DNA from: an uncultured Croceitalea sp.
GTDB lineage: Bacteria; Bacteroidota; Bacteroidia; Flavobacteriales; Flavobacteriaceae
Reading direction: 5' to 3'
Assembly: GCA_947503285.1 (NCBI GenBank)
Contig: CANNDD010000004.1
Coordinates: 310,001-374,000 of the forward strand
DNA: 64,000 nt
Below, piece after piece: positions 52,446 to 61,485 of the stretch. The notes under the pieces were generated by a model. That model saw only the letters and a program-made list of their open reading frames with translations, searched no databases and was not told where the DNA came from. Each line of letters opens with the position of its first letter. Within the stretch, counting starts at the first letter, position 1. The position numbers and the translations under genes are program-made.

Positions 52446-52811
52446 ATGGCGGAAAAAAAGTACAACATATGGTCTTTTTATCTGGCCTGCTATATTGCGC
52501 TGTCACCCTTTTTTGCCGTATGGCATACCCTACAGCATTCCTTTGAAAATAATAGGGATGATGTTTCGATAGGCGTGTTCGTTTCTATGGAAAAAGAAGC
52601 TGATTGTGAAATCTGTGCGTATTATTTTGATCCATTGGAATATTTTGAAACGGCCACGATCCATCACTTCAAAACTGTTTTTTCCACCTTACAAAAAAAG
52701 CGGGCCGTTCATCTACCCCAGGCAATCGAATCCCAAAAATGTCTTAGGGGGCCACCGCTCGATTTATCATTCCCTTTCGAATTTTTCCAAACAAATACCA
52801 TATTCATCTAA
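52446..52811 (+). CDS. Small CxxC / RGPP membrane protein (DUF2946-like), copy 3
   Basis: 121 aa. N-terminal helix with His ('FFAVWHTLQHSFENNRDD'), CxxC motif 'DCEICAYYFDPLEYFE', and 'KCLRGPPLDLSFPFEF' near the end. The same order as at 40347 and 43980. It lies 1 nt after merC and 11 nt before the module B ATPase. It is less His-rich than copy 2 and has no signal peptidase site. Confidence 0.72.
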   Translation: MAEKKYNIWSFYLACYIALSPFFAVWHTLQHSFENNRDDVSIGVFVSMEKEADCEICAYYFDPLEYFETATIHHFKTVFSTLQKKRAVHLPQAIESQKCLRGPPLDLSFPFEFFQTNTIFI

Positions 52812-52822
52812 ATTCCTTTAAA

Positions 52823-53518
52823 ATGTTAGAAGCCATTGACCTTACCAAAAAATATGGTAAGTACACCGCACTCAATCAATTGGACCTTTCGGTTAAAAAA
52901 GGTGAGATCTTTTGTCTTCTTGGCCAGAATGGTGCAGGCAAGACAACAACAATCAATCTTTTTCTTGGGCTACTCGAACCTACGGGCGGGGAAGCCCTGA
53001 TAAACGGTGTTCCCGTAAAAACCAATGGTAATACCACGACAAAGATGATTGCTTTCATCCCTGAGGTGGTTCAGCTATATGGCAATCTTTCGGGTATTGA
53101 GAATTTGAATTTCTTTAGTCGCTTAGCAGGTTTTACCTATTCCAATGCTGAACTATCTGCCTTTTTATTAAAGGCAGGACTACAAGAAGAGGCACACAAG
53201 AATAGATTGGAATCTTATTCAAAGGGTATGCGGCAAAAGGTGGGCATAGCCATAGCCCTATCAAAAAACGCGTCTTATATTTTTATGGATGAGCCCACTT
53301 CTGGCCTAGACCCCAAGGCGACCTTGGAATTTACCAAAATATGCAAGGAACTCAGTCAAGAGGGAAAAACCATTTTCATGGCCACCCATGACATCTTCAA
53401 TGCCGTTAATGTAGGCACTCGAATCGGTATCATGAAAGAAGGAAAACTCATCTATACCGCCAACACGAACGCAATTAATGCAAATGAACTACAGGATTTA
53501 TACCTGAAAACTATTTAA
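52823..53518 (+). CDS. ABC transporter ATPase, module B
   Basis: 231 aa, homologous to the module A ATPase throughout (both begin with LTKKYG, then the 'LLGxNGAGKTTTIN' Walker A). Signature 'YSKGMRQKVGIAIALSK', Walker B 'YIFMDEPTSGLDP', switch 'FMATHDIF'. It precedes the siderophore-type receptor by 3 nt. Confidence 0.93.
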   Translation: MLEAIDLTKKYGKYTALNQLDLSVKKGEIFCLLGQNGAGKTTTINLFLGLLEPTGGEALINGVPVKTNGNTTTKMIAFIPEVVQLYGNLSGIENLNFFSRLAGFTYSNAELSAFLLKAGLQEEAHKNRLESYSKGMRQKVGIAIALSKNASYIFMDEPTSGLDPKATLEFTKICKELSQEGKTIFMATHDIFNAVNVGTRIGIMKEGKLIYTANTNAINANELQDLYLKTI

Positions 53519-53521
53519 AAA

Positions 53522-56011
53522 ATGAAAAAACTTATAATACTATACCTAATACCTACAGGCTGCATCTTAAGTGCACAAGAAGTCGTTACAGGGACCATTA
53601 TCGATAGTGAAAGTGAGCCTATCGTAGGGGCCACCATTACCTTACGGGGTGCTTCCGGCACCTTTGGAAAACTGACCGATAGCGAGGGGCGTTTTGAACT
53701 TAACGTGCCAGAAGATAGCTATACCTTGGAAATCCGTTATTTAGGGTTTCAATCCTTTAAAGATAAAATCGACGTTGTCGCGGGTTCCCCCTACGATATC
53801 GGTACGGTTACCCTCAATGAAGGTACTGAACAACTGCAAAGTGTTGAGGTCGTCGGTAGGGCAAGAACCGATTACAACAGTGATTATTCCTTTTCAGCCA
53901 CCAAAGTGGCCATCAAAAACAAAGAATTGCCACAGGCGGTAGCCACGGTAACCAAAGAGCTCATTGCCGACCGTGTGGCATTTCAGCTGCCCGATGCCGT
54001 GAGAACGGTAAGCAACGTGGCACTTACGGGTATCTATAACCATTACAACATCCGTGGAATCACCCAGGGCGATGACGGGCAAGTCATAAATGGTATGCGC
54101 ACCCGGCAATATTACTTTCTACAGCCCATTACGTCGCACCTAGAAAGGGTGGAAGTGATCAAGGGGCCCTCTTCAGTGACCTTTTCAAGTGCTGACCCAG
54201 GTGGTACGGTAAATATGGTTACCAAAAAACCGCTTTTCGAAAAACGTAGTGAGGTTTCCATCGCTGCCGGTAGCTTTGGAACATTACGGGCAACAGCTGA
54301 TTTTACGGGTCCTTTAAATGAATCCAAAACCTTATTGTACCGTTTTAACGGTGCTTATCAAGAGGCGGATTCCTTTAGGGATGTCGTGAACAACAATGCG
54401 CTTTTATTTGCACCCTCTTTAAGTTACATACCTGATGAAAGCACCTCATTGAATGTAGAAATGATCTATAATAATGCACAGGGTAACCTAGACAGGGGAC
54501 AACCTATTTTTGGTGCGACCGGTGATGACTTTGATCCAAACAGTACGCCTATTACGCTAAATCCTGGTGCAATCAATGATTTTTACAATACCAGGGAAAT
54601 CATCTTGATGGCGAGCTTTAGTAAAAAGTTTGGTGAAAACTTTGGATTTAATGCCCAATACATGAAACAAACTTGGGATGAAGATCTGAAAGAGCATAGG
54701 GCAGACGCCTTTCGTTCGGCCTTTGACGTTGATGGCAATATCGTTCCCGATCTTATCGCAATGCGTTATGCAGAAAGGCAACAAGCTTGGAACACCGATA
54801 ATATCAGTGCGTTCTTCACGTATGATGTAAAAACGAGTAGTATTACCAATAAAACCCTTGTAGGGTATGATGGAACACGATGGGAAAGAAGGATCGGTGG
54901 CGCAAATAGCGCGCGTGATTATTTATTGAATGATGGATCTGCGGCTAGATTTAGGCCCGGAACAAGTGATCCCAACGATTTTCAACAAACAGCCGATGGC
55001 CTATTGGTTCCTGTAATACCACATTTGGATTTAACCAATCCCTTCAACGGTATTAGAAATACGAATGACTATGTAATCAGACAGTTTGAGATTCCTGCAA
55101 ACCTGACCACCTCTGATGGTATCTACTTACAAAATCAATTTAAGGTTGGAAAATTTTCCGCTTTGCTCAATCTAAGATATGAGTGGTTCAACGATATCTA
55201 TGATTTTGAAGGTACCAATGAACAGGAATTCGAAACCAGTGCGTTTGTACCAAGACTTGGTCTAACATATGAAGTCAGTAAAGACATAAGTGCCTATGCC
55301 ACATATTTAGAGGGTTTTCAACCACATACGAATACCACATCATTAAACCCGAGTGCCGAAGGCTTTTTCTGGACCACCTCACCCGGTAGGTTTGATCCAC
55401 TGGAAAGTAGCTTAAAGGAAATCGGGGCTAAGGGAGAATTTTTGAATGGCAAAGTATTTGCCAACCTGGCCATTTTTGAAATTACCCAAAAGAACATCTT
55501 AGTGGGTGATACCTTTGATTTGGATGCCTTAACCACTATCGGGGAACAACGTAGTAGAGGTTTTGAAATGGATATCTCCGGTTACATATCCCCAAATTTT
55601 CAATTGATCGCTTCTTATGGCTTTAATGATGCCGAGATTATAGAAGACTCCGTTGAGGATTTCGTTGGGGAACGAATTGGGGGTGCACCCCAACACAATG
55701 CCAATTTTTGGGCACGATATGATTTCATGAATGCCGCTATGAAGGGAATCGGTATTGGATTGGGCGCCCAATATGTAGACGAGAGATTCACATGGTACAA
55801 TCCTACCTATCTTCCAGACAGGGTATTGTTGCCATCATATACGGTGTTTGAAGGAGCGATCTATTACAGGCCGGCCAATACCGGTATTCAGTTGACCTTA
55901 AAAGCGAATAATCTGTTTGATGAAACCTATTGGTTGGGCGGTCTAAACCCATCTCGACTAGGTCCTGGGGCACCACGTAATTTCTTATTGAACGCCACGT
56001 ATAAATTTTAA
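53522..56011 (+). CDS. TonB-dependent siderophore-type receptor
   Basis: 829 aa. Signal peptide (ends ...CILSAQEV), carboxypeptidase-regulatory-like domain (about 20-100), plug with 'SNVALTGIYNHYNIRGITQG' and 'LERVEVIKGPSSVTFSSADP', and a barrel ending 'PRNFLLNATYKF'. The plug and barrel match TonB-siderophore receptors (FhuE/FoxA type). It sits inside an ABC operon between ATPase and permeases, an unusual place. The ligand is not known; the surrounding genes suggest a metal-metallophore complex. Confidence 0.92.
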   Translation: MKKLIILYLIPTGCILSAQEVVTGTIIDSESEPIVGATITLRGASGTFGKLTDSEGRFELNVPEDSYTLEIRYLGFQSFKDKIDVVAGSPYDIGTVTLNEGTEQLQSVEVVGRARTDYNSDYSFSATKVAIKNKELPQAVATVTKELIADRVAFQLPDAVRTVSNVALTGIYNHYNIRGITQGDDGQVINGMRTRQYYFLQPITSHLERVEVIKGPSSVTFSSADPGGTVNMVTKKPLFEKRSEVSIAAGSFGTLRATADFTGPLNESKTLLYRFNGAYQEADSFRDVVNNNALLFAPSLSYIPDESTSLNVEMIYNNAQGNLDRGQPIFGATGDDFDPNSTPITLNPGAINDFYNTREIILMASFSKKFGENFGFNAQYMKQTWDEDLKEHRADAFRSAFDVDGNIVPDLIAMRYAERQQAWNTDNISAFFTYDVKTSSITNKTLVGYDGTRWERRIGGANSARDYLLNDGSAARFRPGTSDPNDFQQTADGLLVPVIPHLDLTNPFNGIRNTNDYVIRQFEIPANLTTSDGIYLQNQFKVGKFSALLNLRYEWFNDIYDFEGTNEQEFETSAFVPRLGLTYEVSKDISAYATYLEGFQPHTNTTSLNPSAEGFFWTTSPGRFDPLESSLKEIGAKGEFLNGKVFANLAIFEITQKNILVGDTFDLDALTTIGEQRSRGFEMDISGYISPNFQLIASYGFNDAEIIEDSVEDFVGERIGGAPQHNANFWARYDFMNAAMKGIGIGLGAQYVDERFTWYNPTYLPDRVLLPSYTVFEGAIYYRPANTGIQLTLKANNLFDETYWLGGLNPSRLGPGAPRNFLLNATYKF

Positions 56012-56012
56012 A

Positions 56013-57464
56013 TTGATGAAGTTTTCAAACATAAGGTTATTGGCAACACACTTTTTACGTAATGCCATTAAACCGAAAACCTTCTATCTCATTTATGTTT
56101 TGTTTCTATTGCTAACGGCCTATTCGGCCATTAGCGGTATTCAAAACCACATAGCCCAAAATGAGATACGAAAAGAGCATCAGGTGAAAGCACGACAGAG
56201 TTGGGAGGCCAATCCCGACAAGCATCCACACCGAATGGCCCATTTCGGCACTTTTGCCTTTCGTATTGGTGCCCCATTGGGCATGTTTGACCATGGATTG
56301 GAACGCTTTACCGGAAGTACCGTTTTCTTGGAGGCACATCGGCAAAATAGTGTCAACTTTTCAGAGGCTTCCTTTTCAACAGGAACACTTCGTTTTGGTG
56401 CGCTCAGTATGGCTTTATTGACCCAATTGATCTTACCTCTGGTCTTGGTCTTTATTGGTTTTTCGAGTATCGCATCCGACAGACGCAATGGTACGTTGAA
56501 AATCTTGATAACCCAAGGTGCCAACTGGTTCGAAATCTTGGTTGGGAAGTCACTAGGGCTATTCACAGTGGCATTGCTCTTTTTTGCCCCTATAGTCTTG
56601 GGCATTACGATGGCACTGACTGTCTTTGGCAACATTGACACGGCATATGGCCTATGGCCGAGATTCTCTTTGTTGGTTTTAGGGCATGCCTTCTTTTTGT
56701 TCGTAGTATGTACCACCGTAATACTAGTATCGGCTACGAGCAAAACACCTAAAAGTGCCTTATTACGCCTATTGGGCCTTTGGCTTTTGATGGTGGTACT
56801 CTTACCGAAAACTGCCCAGGCCATGGGCAATTACTGGTACCCGACACCGACCAAGTTGGCCTTTCAATCAGCTATCGAACAAGAAGTAATTCAGAAAGGG
56901 GACAGCCACAATCCCGATGACCCCTATTACAACACCCTGCGTGATTCGGTATTGGCCGTACACAACGTGGATGATGTAACCGAATTGCCCTTTAACTACG
57001 GTGGTTTTGTGATGCGCGAAGGGGAACGAATAACATCAACCCTCTACAAAAAATATTATGCCGATTTGTTGAGGGTGTACCAACAACAAAACCGTATCAG
57101 CCAATTTGTAGCACTTCTCAATCCTTATATGGCCATCAAACAATTTTCAATGGGGCTTTCAGGTACGGATTTTTCAAGTTATGTGGATTTTCAAGAGCAA
57201 GCAGATGACTATCGGTACGAACTTGCCCAAGAGATGAATGAGCTACAGATGGAATATATAAGCCCTAAGCGAAGTGGTTCAGAGGGAAAAGTACATGTTG
57301 TCGATAACGGACACTGGCAAGAATTCCCAGATTTTAAACATAGGCCCATGACCTTTGACCAAGCTTTTTCATCGATTACAACAGCCGCTTTCGCAATAGG
57401 ATTATGGCTACTGTTTCTTTTTGGATCGATTTGGAGAACTGCAAAAAAAGCAAGTACATTATGA
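56013..57464 (+). CDS. ABC-2 permease, DUF3526 family (module B, first)
   Basis: 483 aa. Counterpart of 45134. The periplasmic loop has 'NPDKHPHRMAHFGTFAFRIG' and 'GSTVFLEAHRQNSVNFSEAS', the same H-P-H-x3-A-H-x-G-T and F-L-E-A-H blocks as in module A. Six helices; the last is followed by a short basic tail. It starts 1 nt after the receptor and overlaps the next gene by ATGA. Confidence 0.88.
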   Translation: MMKFSNIRLLATHFLRNAIKPKTFYLIYVLFLLLTAYSAISGIQNHIAQNEIRKEHQVKARQSWEANPDKHPHRMAHFGTFAFRIGAPLGMFDHGLERFTGSTVFLEAHRQNSVNFSEASFSTGTLRFGALSMALLTQLILPLVLVFIGFSSIASDRRNGTLKILITQGANWFEILVGKSLGLFTVALLFFAPIVLGITMALTVFGNIDTAYGLWPRFSLLVLGHAFFLFVVCTTVILVSATSKTPKSALLRLLGLWLLMVVLLPKTAQAMGNYWYPTPTKLAFQSAIEQEVIQKGDSHNPDDPYYNTLRDSVLAVHNVDDVTELPFNYGGFVMREGERITSTLYKKYYADLLRVYQQQNRISQFVALLNPYMAIKQFSMGLSGTDFSSYVDFQEQADDYRYELAQEMNELQMEYISPKRSGSEGKVHVVDNGHWQEFPDFKHRPMTFDQAFSSITTAAFAIGLWLLFLFGSIWRTAKKASTL

Positions 57465-58801
57465 AATACATCCTGTTTTTAAAGCAATGCCTTCGTTCTC
57501 GCGAAGTTCATCTAAGTCTTTTGCTAATATTGGTATTGGGAATGGTCGGTATTTTTATTGGAAAACGACACCTTGATACGCAACAAAAAGCCATTGCCGA
57601 AGTCAAAGAATACCAAGTGCAACATGTTGATCGTAACGTGGCATTGCACAACGATGATCTGGGACTTTTACTGTACTACGTAAAGTTTGCCTTCATAAAC
57701 CCCACAAGCCCGCTTGCCGGTCTGTCTATAGGTCAATCTGACGTGAATCCATCCATAAAACGCATCACGATAAAGACTTTTGAGGCACAAAAGTACGATA
57801 CCGATTTGATTAACCCCACGAACTTACAATCTGGGAATCTCGATTTTGCCTTTGTTCTTATTTATTTGGTTCCCTTATTGATCATTGTCTTTACCTTTAA
57901 CCTGCTCTCTGAAGAGACCGAAACCGGTACCTGGCGCTTGGTGGCCGTTCAGACCACGTCTAAATTGGGGTTTATCATTACAAAACTGGCCATCAGGCTC
58001 TTTTTGATAATCGTAGTGGTGACGTTTTTGTTTTTAATTTCAATCATCGCACTTGGTGCCCCGTTAAGCACCAATTTGGCATTGATGTACGCAATGGCCT
58101 TGCTCTACGTAATTTTTTGGTTCGCCATATGCTTTTTTGTCATATGCTTTAAGCGATCTTCTGGGTTCAATGCGCTTTTGTTATTGTCTGTATGGTTACT
58201 AATGTTGATCGTATTGCCTGCGGGAACCAATGCCTATTTGTCCTCAAAATACCCGGTTCCTGAAGCCCTGACGACAGCTATCGCCCAACGGGATGGATAC
58301 CATACCAAATGGGACACGGAAAAACGCCCCACGATTGAAAAGTTTTATGCGCATTATCCACAATTCGAAAAGTACGGCTATCCGACGGACAGATTCAATT
58401 GGCTTTGGTACTATGCCATGCAACAAATGGGTGATGACGACTCTAAAAAAGAACGGGAAGCGCTCAACACCAAAATTGAATTGCGTGAACGGCATAGTAG
58501 CAAGATAGCCTCTTGGTTGCCCAACATGCATTTACAACTGGCTTTTAATCGATTGGCCGGTACCAGCCTTCAGCAACATTTGGATTTTTTAAACGCCACC
58601 GAGGCTTTTCACGAAAAACTGCGCCTGTTTTTCTACCCTGCCATATTTGAAGGGCAGTTGGCCGAATCCATAGACTGGAGCCAGTTTGAACCTGAATACC
58701 ATGCTACGGACGACAAGATGAAACCAATATCCTTAGTACCCCTGATACTCGCCGTATTGGTTATGGTAGTGTTGGCAGTACCCAAAGCAAGAAAGTTATG
58801 A
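57461..58801 (+). CDS. ABC-2 permease, DUF3526 family (module B, second)
   Basis: 446 aa from the ATG at 57461 within the ATGA overlap; an earlier ATG at 57404 would add residues with no counterpart in module A. Counterpart of 46542: 'FVLIYLVPLLIIVFTFNLLS', 'ETGTWRLVAVQT', and a long periplasmic second loop. Ends 'LVMVVLAVPKARKL'. 58 nt before the aspartoacylase-like gene. Confidence 0.87.
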   Translation: MKYILFLKQCLRSREVHLSLLLILVLGMVGIFIGKRHLDTQQKAIAEVKEYQVQHVDRNVALHNDDLGLLLYYVKFAFINPTSPLAGLSIGQSDVNPSIKRITIKTFEAQKYDTDLINPTNLQSGNLDFAFVLIYLVPLLIIVFTFNLLSEETETGTWRLVAVQTTSKLGFIITKLAIRLFLIIVVVTFLFLISIIALGAPLSTNLALMYAMALLYVIFWFAICFFVICFKRSSGFNALLLLSVWLLMLIVLPAGTNAYLSSKYPVPEALTTAIAQRDGYHTKWDTEKRPTIEKFYAHYPQFEKYGYPTDRFNWLWYYAMQQMGDDDSKKEREALNTKIELRERHSSKIASWLPNMHLQLAFNRLAGTSLQQHLDFLNATEAFHEKLRLFFYPAIFEGQLAESIDWSQFEPEYHATDDKMKPISLVPLILAVLVMVVLAVPKARKL

Positions 58802-58859
58802 AAATCAATTGGCAGGTTTCGTACCTTTAAAAACAGAACTTACTTTTTCAATCTAAAAA

Positions 58860-59900
58860 ATGAAACGAACACTGTTACTATGGTCTATTTTGATTCCATT
58901 GTGGACTTTATCCCAAAATGGGTTTCAAGAGGTTTTTGAAGATGCAAACAAACCGTTTCGAAAAGACATTCGAATTGCGTTTACCGATGCCCAAAACAAT
59001 CATACCTTTCTACCGATTTCTATAGTAAAAGGCGAAAAAGACGGTCCGGTTTTCACCATTGTTGCAGGAGTACATGGTTTTGAATATCCGCCGATTATGG
59101 CCGTGCAGAGACTATTGGGTGAAATCGATGAAAAGCGATTGTCGGGCACATTGATTATCGTTCCCATTGCCAATATAGGGTCATTCTATACCCGTACCCC
59201 ATTCATGAATCCGCAAGACAAAGTGAACCTCAACAATGCTTTTCCGGGCAAGGCCAATGGAACGGTTACGCAAAAAATCGCCTATTTTATGACCACTACC
59301 ATAATTCCGGTGAGCGATATATTCTTGGATATCCACGGTGGGGGCGCCCCTGAAGATCTACTTCCGTTCATCTGCTATTATGACAATAAGAACTATCCAG
59401 AACAGAAAGAGAAAGCAAAAGAACTCTCTGAAGGCAGTGGCTTTGAATATGTGGTATCCTATCCTTTTACACTGAAAGAGACGGATCCGGCCAAGTATGT
59501 TTTTAAACAGGCTTGTCAAGATGGCAAAATTGCCTTAAGTATTGAAAGCGGCAAATTGGGCAATGTGCAGCCTGAAGCAGTCGCTTTGGCTGAAAACGCA
59601 GTCTACAGAATGCTCGAGTTAATGAATATGTATCCTAAAAAGGCACCAGAACCAAAGCAAGAACTAGTCAGGCTGAACGATCAGCGTTATATAAGGGCTG
59701 ATGCTCAGGGCATTTTCCACAGTTCGTTGAAGGCCGGGGATACGGTTAAAAAAGACGAAATCGTAGGTTATATTACCGATGTATTCGGAAAACGTATTGC
59801 CGAATACCAAACCCCTGTTTCAGGGATCATTTTATATAAACTTGCCACGCCACCTGTCAATGTTGATGATACCCTAATGTGCATTAGCGTTACGGAATGA
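58860..59900 (+). CDS. Secreted succinylglutamate desuccinylase/aspartoacylase-family enzyme
   Basis: 346 aa with a signal peptide (MKRTLLLWSILIPLWTLSQN). Zn-hydrolase of the M14-like AstE/AspA family: 'GVHGFEYPPIMAVQ' (His and Glu ligands) and 'FLDIHGGGAPEDL' (His ligand) are present, followed by a C-terminal beta domain 'LKAGDTVKKDEIVGYITDVFG' like a biotinyl/lipoyl fold. Family members remove acyl groups or cleave carboxy-terminal acidic residues. A periplasmic location and its place at the end of the transport operon suggest processing of a transported molecule. Speculative. Confidence 0.85.
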   Translation: MKRTLLLWSILIPLWTLSQNGFQEVFEDANKPFRKDIRIAFTDAQNNHTFLPISIVKGEKDGPVFTIVAGVHGFEYPPIMAVQRLLGEIDEKRLSGTLIIVPIANIGSFYTRTPFMNPQDKVNLNNAFPGKANGTVTQKIAYFMTTTIIPVSDIFLDIHGGGAPEDLLPFICYYDNKNYPEQKEKAKELSEGSGFEYVVSYPFTLKETDPAKYVFKQACQDGKIALSIESGKLGNVQPEAVALAENAVYRMLELMNMYPKKAPEPKQELVRLNDQRYIRADAQGIFHSSLKAGDTVKKDEIVGYITDVFGKRIAEYQTPVSGIILYKLATPPVNVDDTLMCISVTE

Positions 59901-59904
59901 CACA

Positions 59905-59936
59905 AAAAAAACCGCTAGAAATCACTAGCGGTTTTG
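59905..59936. terminator. Bidirectional terminator between the transport operon and the coiled-coil gene
   Basis: AACCGCTAG and CTAGCGGTT form a perfect stem with loop AAATCA. On the plus strand TTTT follows; on the minus strand a run of T (the A-run at 59904-59911) follows. It ends the operon at 59900 and the convergent gene at 59954. Confidence 0.88.
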
Positions 59937-59953
59937 CGTGCATTGTAAAAAGA

Positions 59954-60442
59954 TTATTCTAAAATCTCGGTACTGTCCAGTTTGGCCATGATATTCTTGT
60001 GTTCGCGCAGCATCATATCATGTTCTTTTTCCATAGCGCGATGTTCATTACCGAGTTTATCATGCATTTCGATCATTTCATTGATTTGGGCCTCCATTTC
60101 AGCGGCCGATTTTTCGCCAAATCCCGATTTTAAACCCTTATGTGCCTCAATAATGGCATCATGGCCTTCAAGCATGGCTTCATGCTGTTTTAAGATGGCC
60201 TCATGTTGTGCCACATCCTCAAAAAGAGTGGAATCTTGTATGGGCAAACTATTCAATTTCGATTTGAACTCCTGATGCTGTGCTGACAGGTCGCTGTGTA
60301 TTGATTTAAACTCTTCATGTGCCTGTACGATACTATCATGCTGATTTTGAAGTTTATCAAATTTTTCCGCTAATCCTTTTTTGGCATCGTTACAACTTAC
60401 TGTAATCAATAAGCCCATCAAGAGTGTACATAACTTTTTCAT
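59954..60442 (-). CDS. His-rich coiled-coil lipoprotein
   Basis: 162 aa with a lipoprotein signal (MKKLCTLLMGLLITVSCND, Cys 17). Almost the entire mature part is one helix or coiled coil with His at regular 7-residue steps ('QHEAILKQHEAMLEGHDAI', then 'EAHK'), and more His toward the end ('EHRAMEKEHDMMLREHKNI'). No family recognised. The regular His pattern suggests metal binding or a packed helix; its neighbour is the metal transport region, but it is transcribed convergently. Confidence 0.8.
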   Translation of the reverse strand: MKKLCTLLMGLLITVSCNDAKKGLAEKFDKLQNQHDSIVQAHEEFKSIHSDLSAQHQEFKSKLNSLPIQDSTLFEDVAQHEAILKQHEAMLEGHDAIIEAHKGLKSGFGEKSAAEMEAQINEMIEMHDKLGNEHRAMEKEHDMMLREHKNIMAKLDSTEILE

Positions 60443-60541
60443 ATTATTGGTTTTAGAATTTTCTTTTTGAAAGATATTTTAATCAATCGGTTCTTTTTGC
60501 TTGAACGCTATTATTTTTGATGTATTTCAATATTCGGGGTT

Positions 60542-60832
60542 TTAATTGGCTTTTCCCTTCCCTTTTTGAATTAGATAAGTGTACACCCACATGATAGTGA
60601 AGGTCGGTACAACGTCCAACCCAGGTACGAGCTCTTCAACAAAAGTGACCACCCCTGCCGCCTGGCCTAATTTTCCCTTATACATTCGGGTCATCAACCA
60701 ACCTGCAATTGGGGCCCAGATGACATCGGTAAACTCACCTATACCCGGTATTGCAAATGAAAGCATGCCCAAGGCGTCAAACAATAAACTGAGAAACAGG
60801 TTTTGAAATTTCGTGTCCTTTAATTTTGACAT
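60542..60832 (-). CDS. Small membrane protein, conserved, unknown function
   Basis: 96 aa with two to three hydrophobic segments ('NLFLSLLFDALGMLSFAIPG', 'DVIWAPIAGWLMTRMYKG', 'VVTFVEELVPGLDVVPTFTI'). It resembles small proteins found in Bacteroidota with the 'PGLDxxPTFTI' end, but I cannot give a function. Transcribed in the same direction as folE, 52 nt downstream of it. Confidence 0.72.
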   Translation of the reverse strand: MSKLKDTKFQNLFLSLLFDALGMLSFAIPGIGEFTDVIWAPIAGWLMTRMYKGKLGQAAGVVTFVEELVPGLDVVPTFTIMWVYTYLIQKGKGKAN

Positions 60833-60884
60833 GCTGAAAAGTACTACTTCCGTTTGGAATACAACAAATTGAAGACCGGTTAAT

Positions 60885-61484
60885 TTAAGACAAATTTGAG
60901 CTGATCAATTTTAAAAATTCGTTTCGGGTCTCAATTTTTTCAAATTGCCCCCTAAAACCGGAAGTCGTCGTTACCGAGTTCTGTTTTTGGACACCACGCA
61001 TCATCATACACATATGTGAAGCTTCAATGACCACTGCTACACCCTTGGGTTTGAGGGTATTGTTCAAACATTCTAGAATATCATGGGTAAGCCGTTCTTG
61101 AACTTGTAACCTTCTTGCAAACACATCGACGATTCTCGGGATTTTGCTCAAACCGACAATATGGCCATTAGGTATGTACGCGATGTGGGCTTTACCGAAA
61201 AATGGCAACATGTGGTGCTCACACAACGAGTATAGTTCAATATCTTTTATGATGACCATATCATCATAATCTTCTTTGAACATGGCGCCTTTTAAAATCT
61301 CTTCGGCATCTTGTTTGTACCCCTGGGTTAAAAACAGCATTGCTTTTGCTGCCCGCTCTGGTGTTTTTACAAGACCTTCACGATCAACGTCCTCCCCTAT
61401 TTCGTCTATAATTTTCGCGAAACGATCTTTGACTTCATTGGTAATGTTGATATTGTATTCTTCTAGGTTTTTATACGGTGCCAT
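60885..61484 (-). CDS. folE: GTP cyclohydrolase I
   Basis: 199 aa. It makes dihydroneopterin triphosphate from GTP, the first step of folate synthesis. Zinc site '[20 protein letters not shown]' and '[17 protein letters not shown]' (Cys, His, Cys), and '[18 protein letters not shown]'. The start at 61484 overlaps nothing and lies 1 nt after the msrA stop. Normal length. Confidence 0.96.
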   Translation of the reverse strand: MAPYKNLEEYNINITNEVKDRFAKIIDEIGEDVDREGLVKTPERAAKAMLFLTQGYKQDAEEILKGAMFKEDYDDMVIIKDIELYSLCEHHMLPFFGKAHIAYIPNGHIVGLSKIPRIVDVFARRLQVQERLTHDILECLNNTLKPKGVAVVIEASHMCMMMRGVQKQNSVTTTSGFRGQFEKIETRNEFLKLISSNLS

Positions 61485-61485
61485 A

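Noticed and set aside
56180-56830. 216-codon minus-strand ORF inside the permease gene
   Set aside because: It is a shadow of the DUF3526 gene with Lys/Ser-rich random composition.
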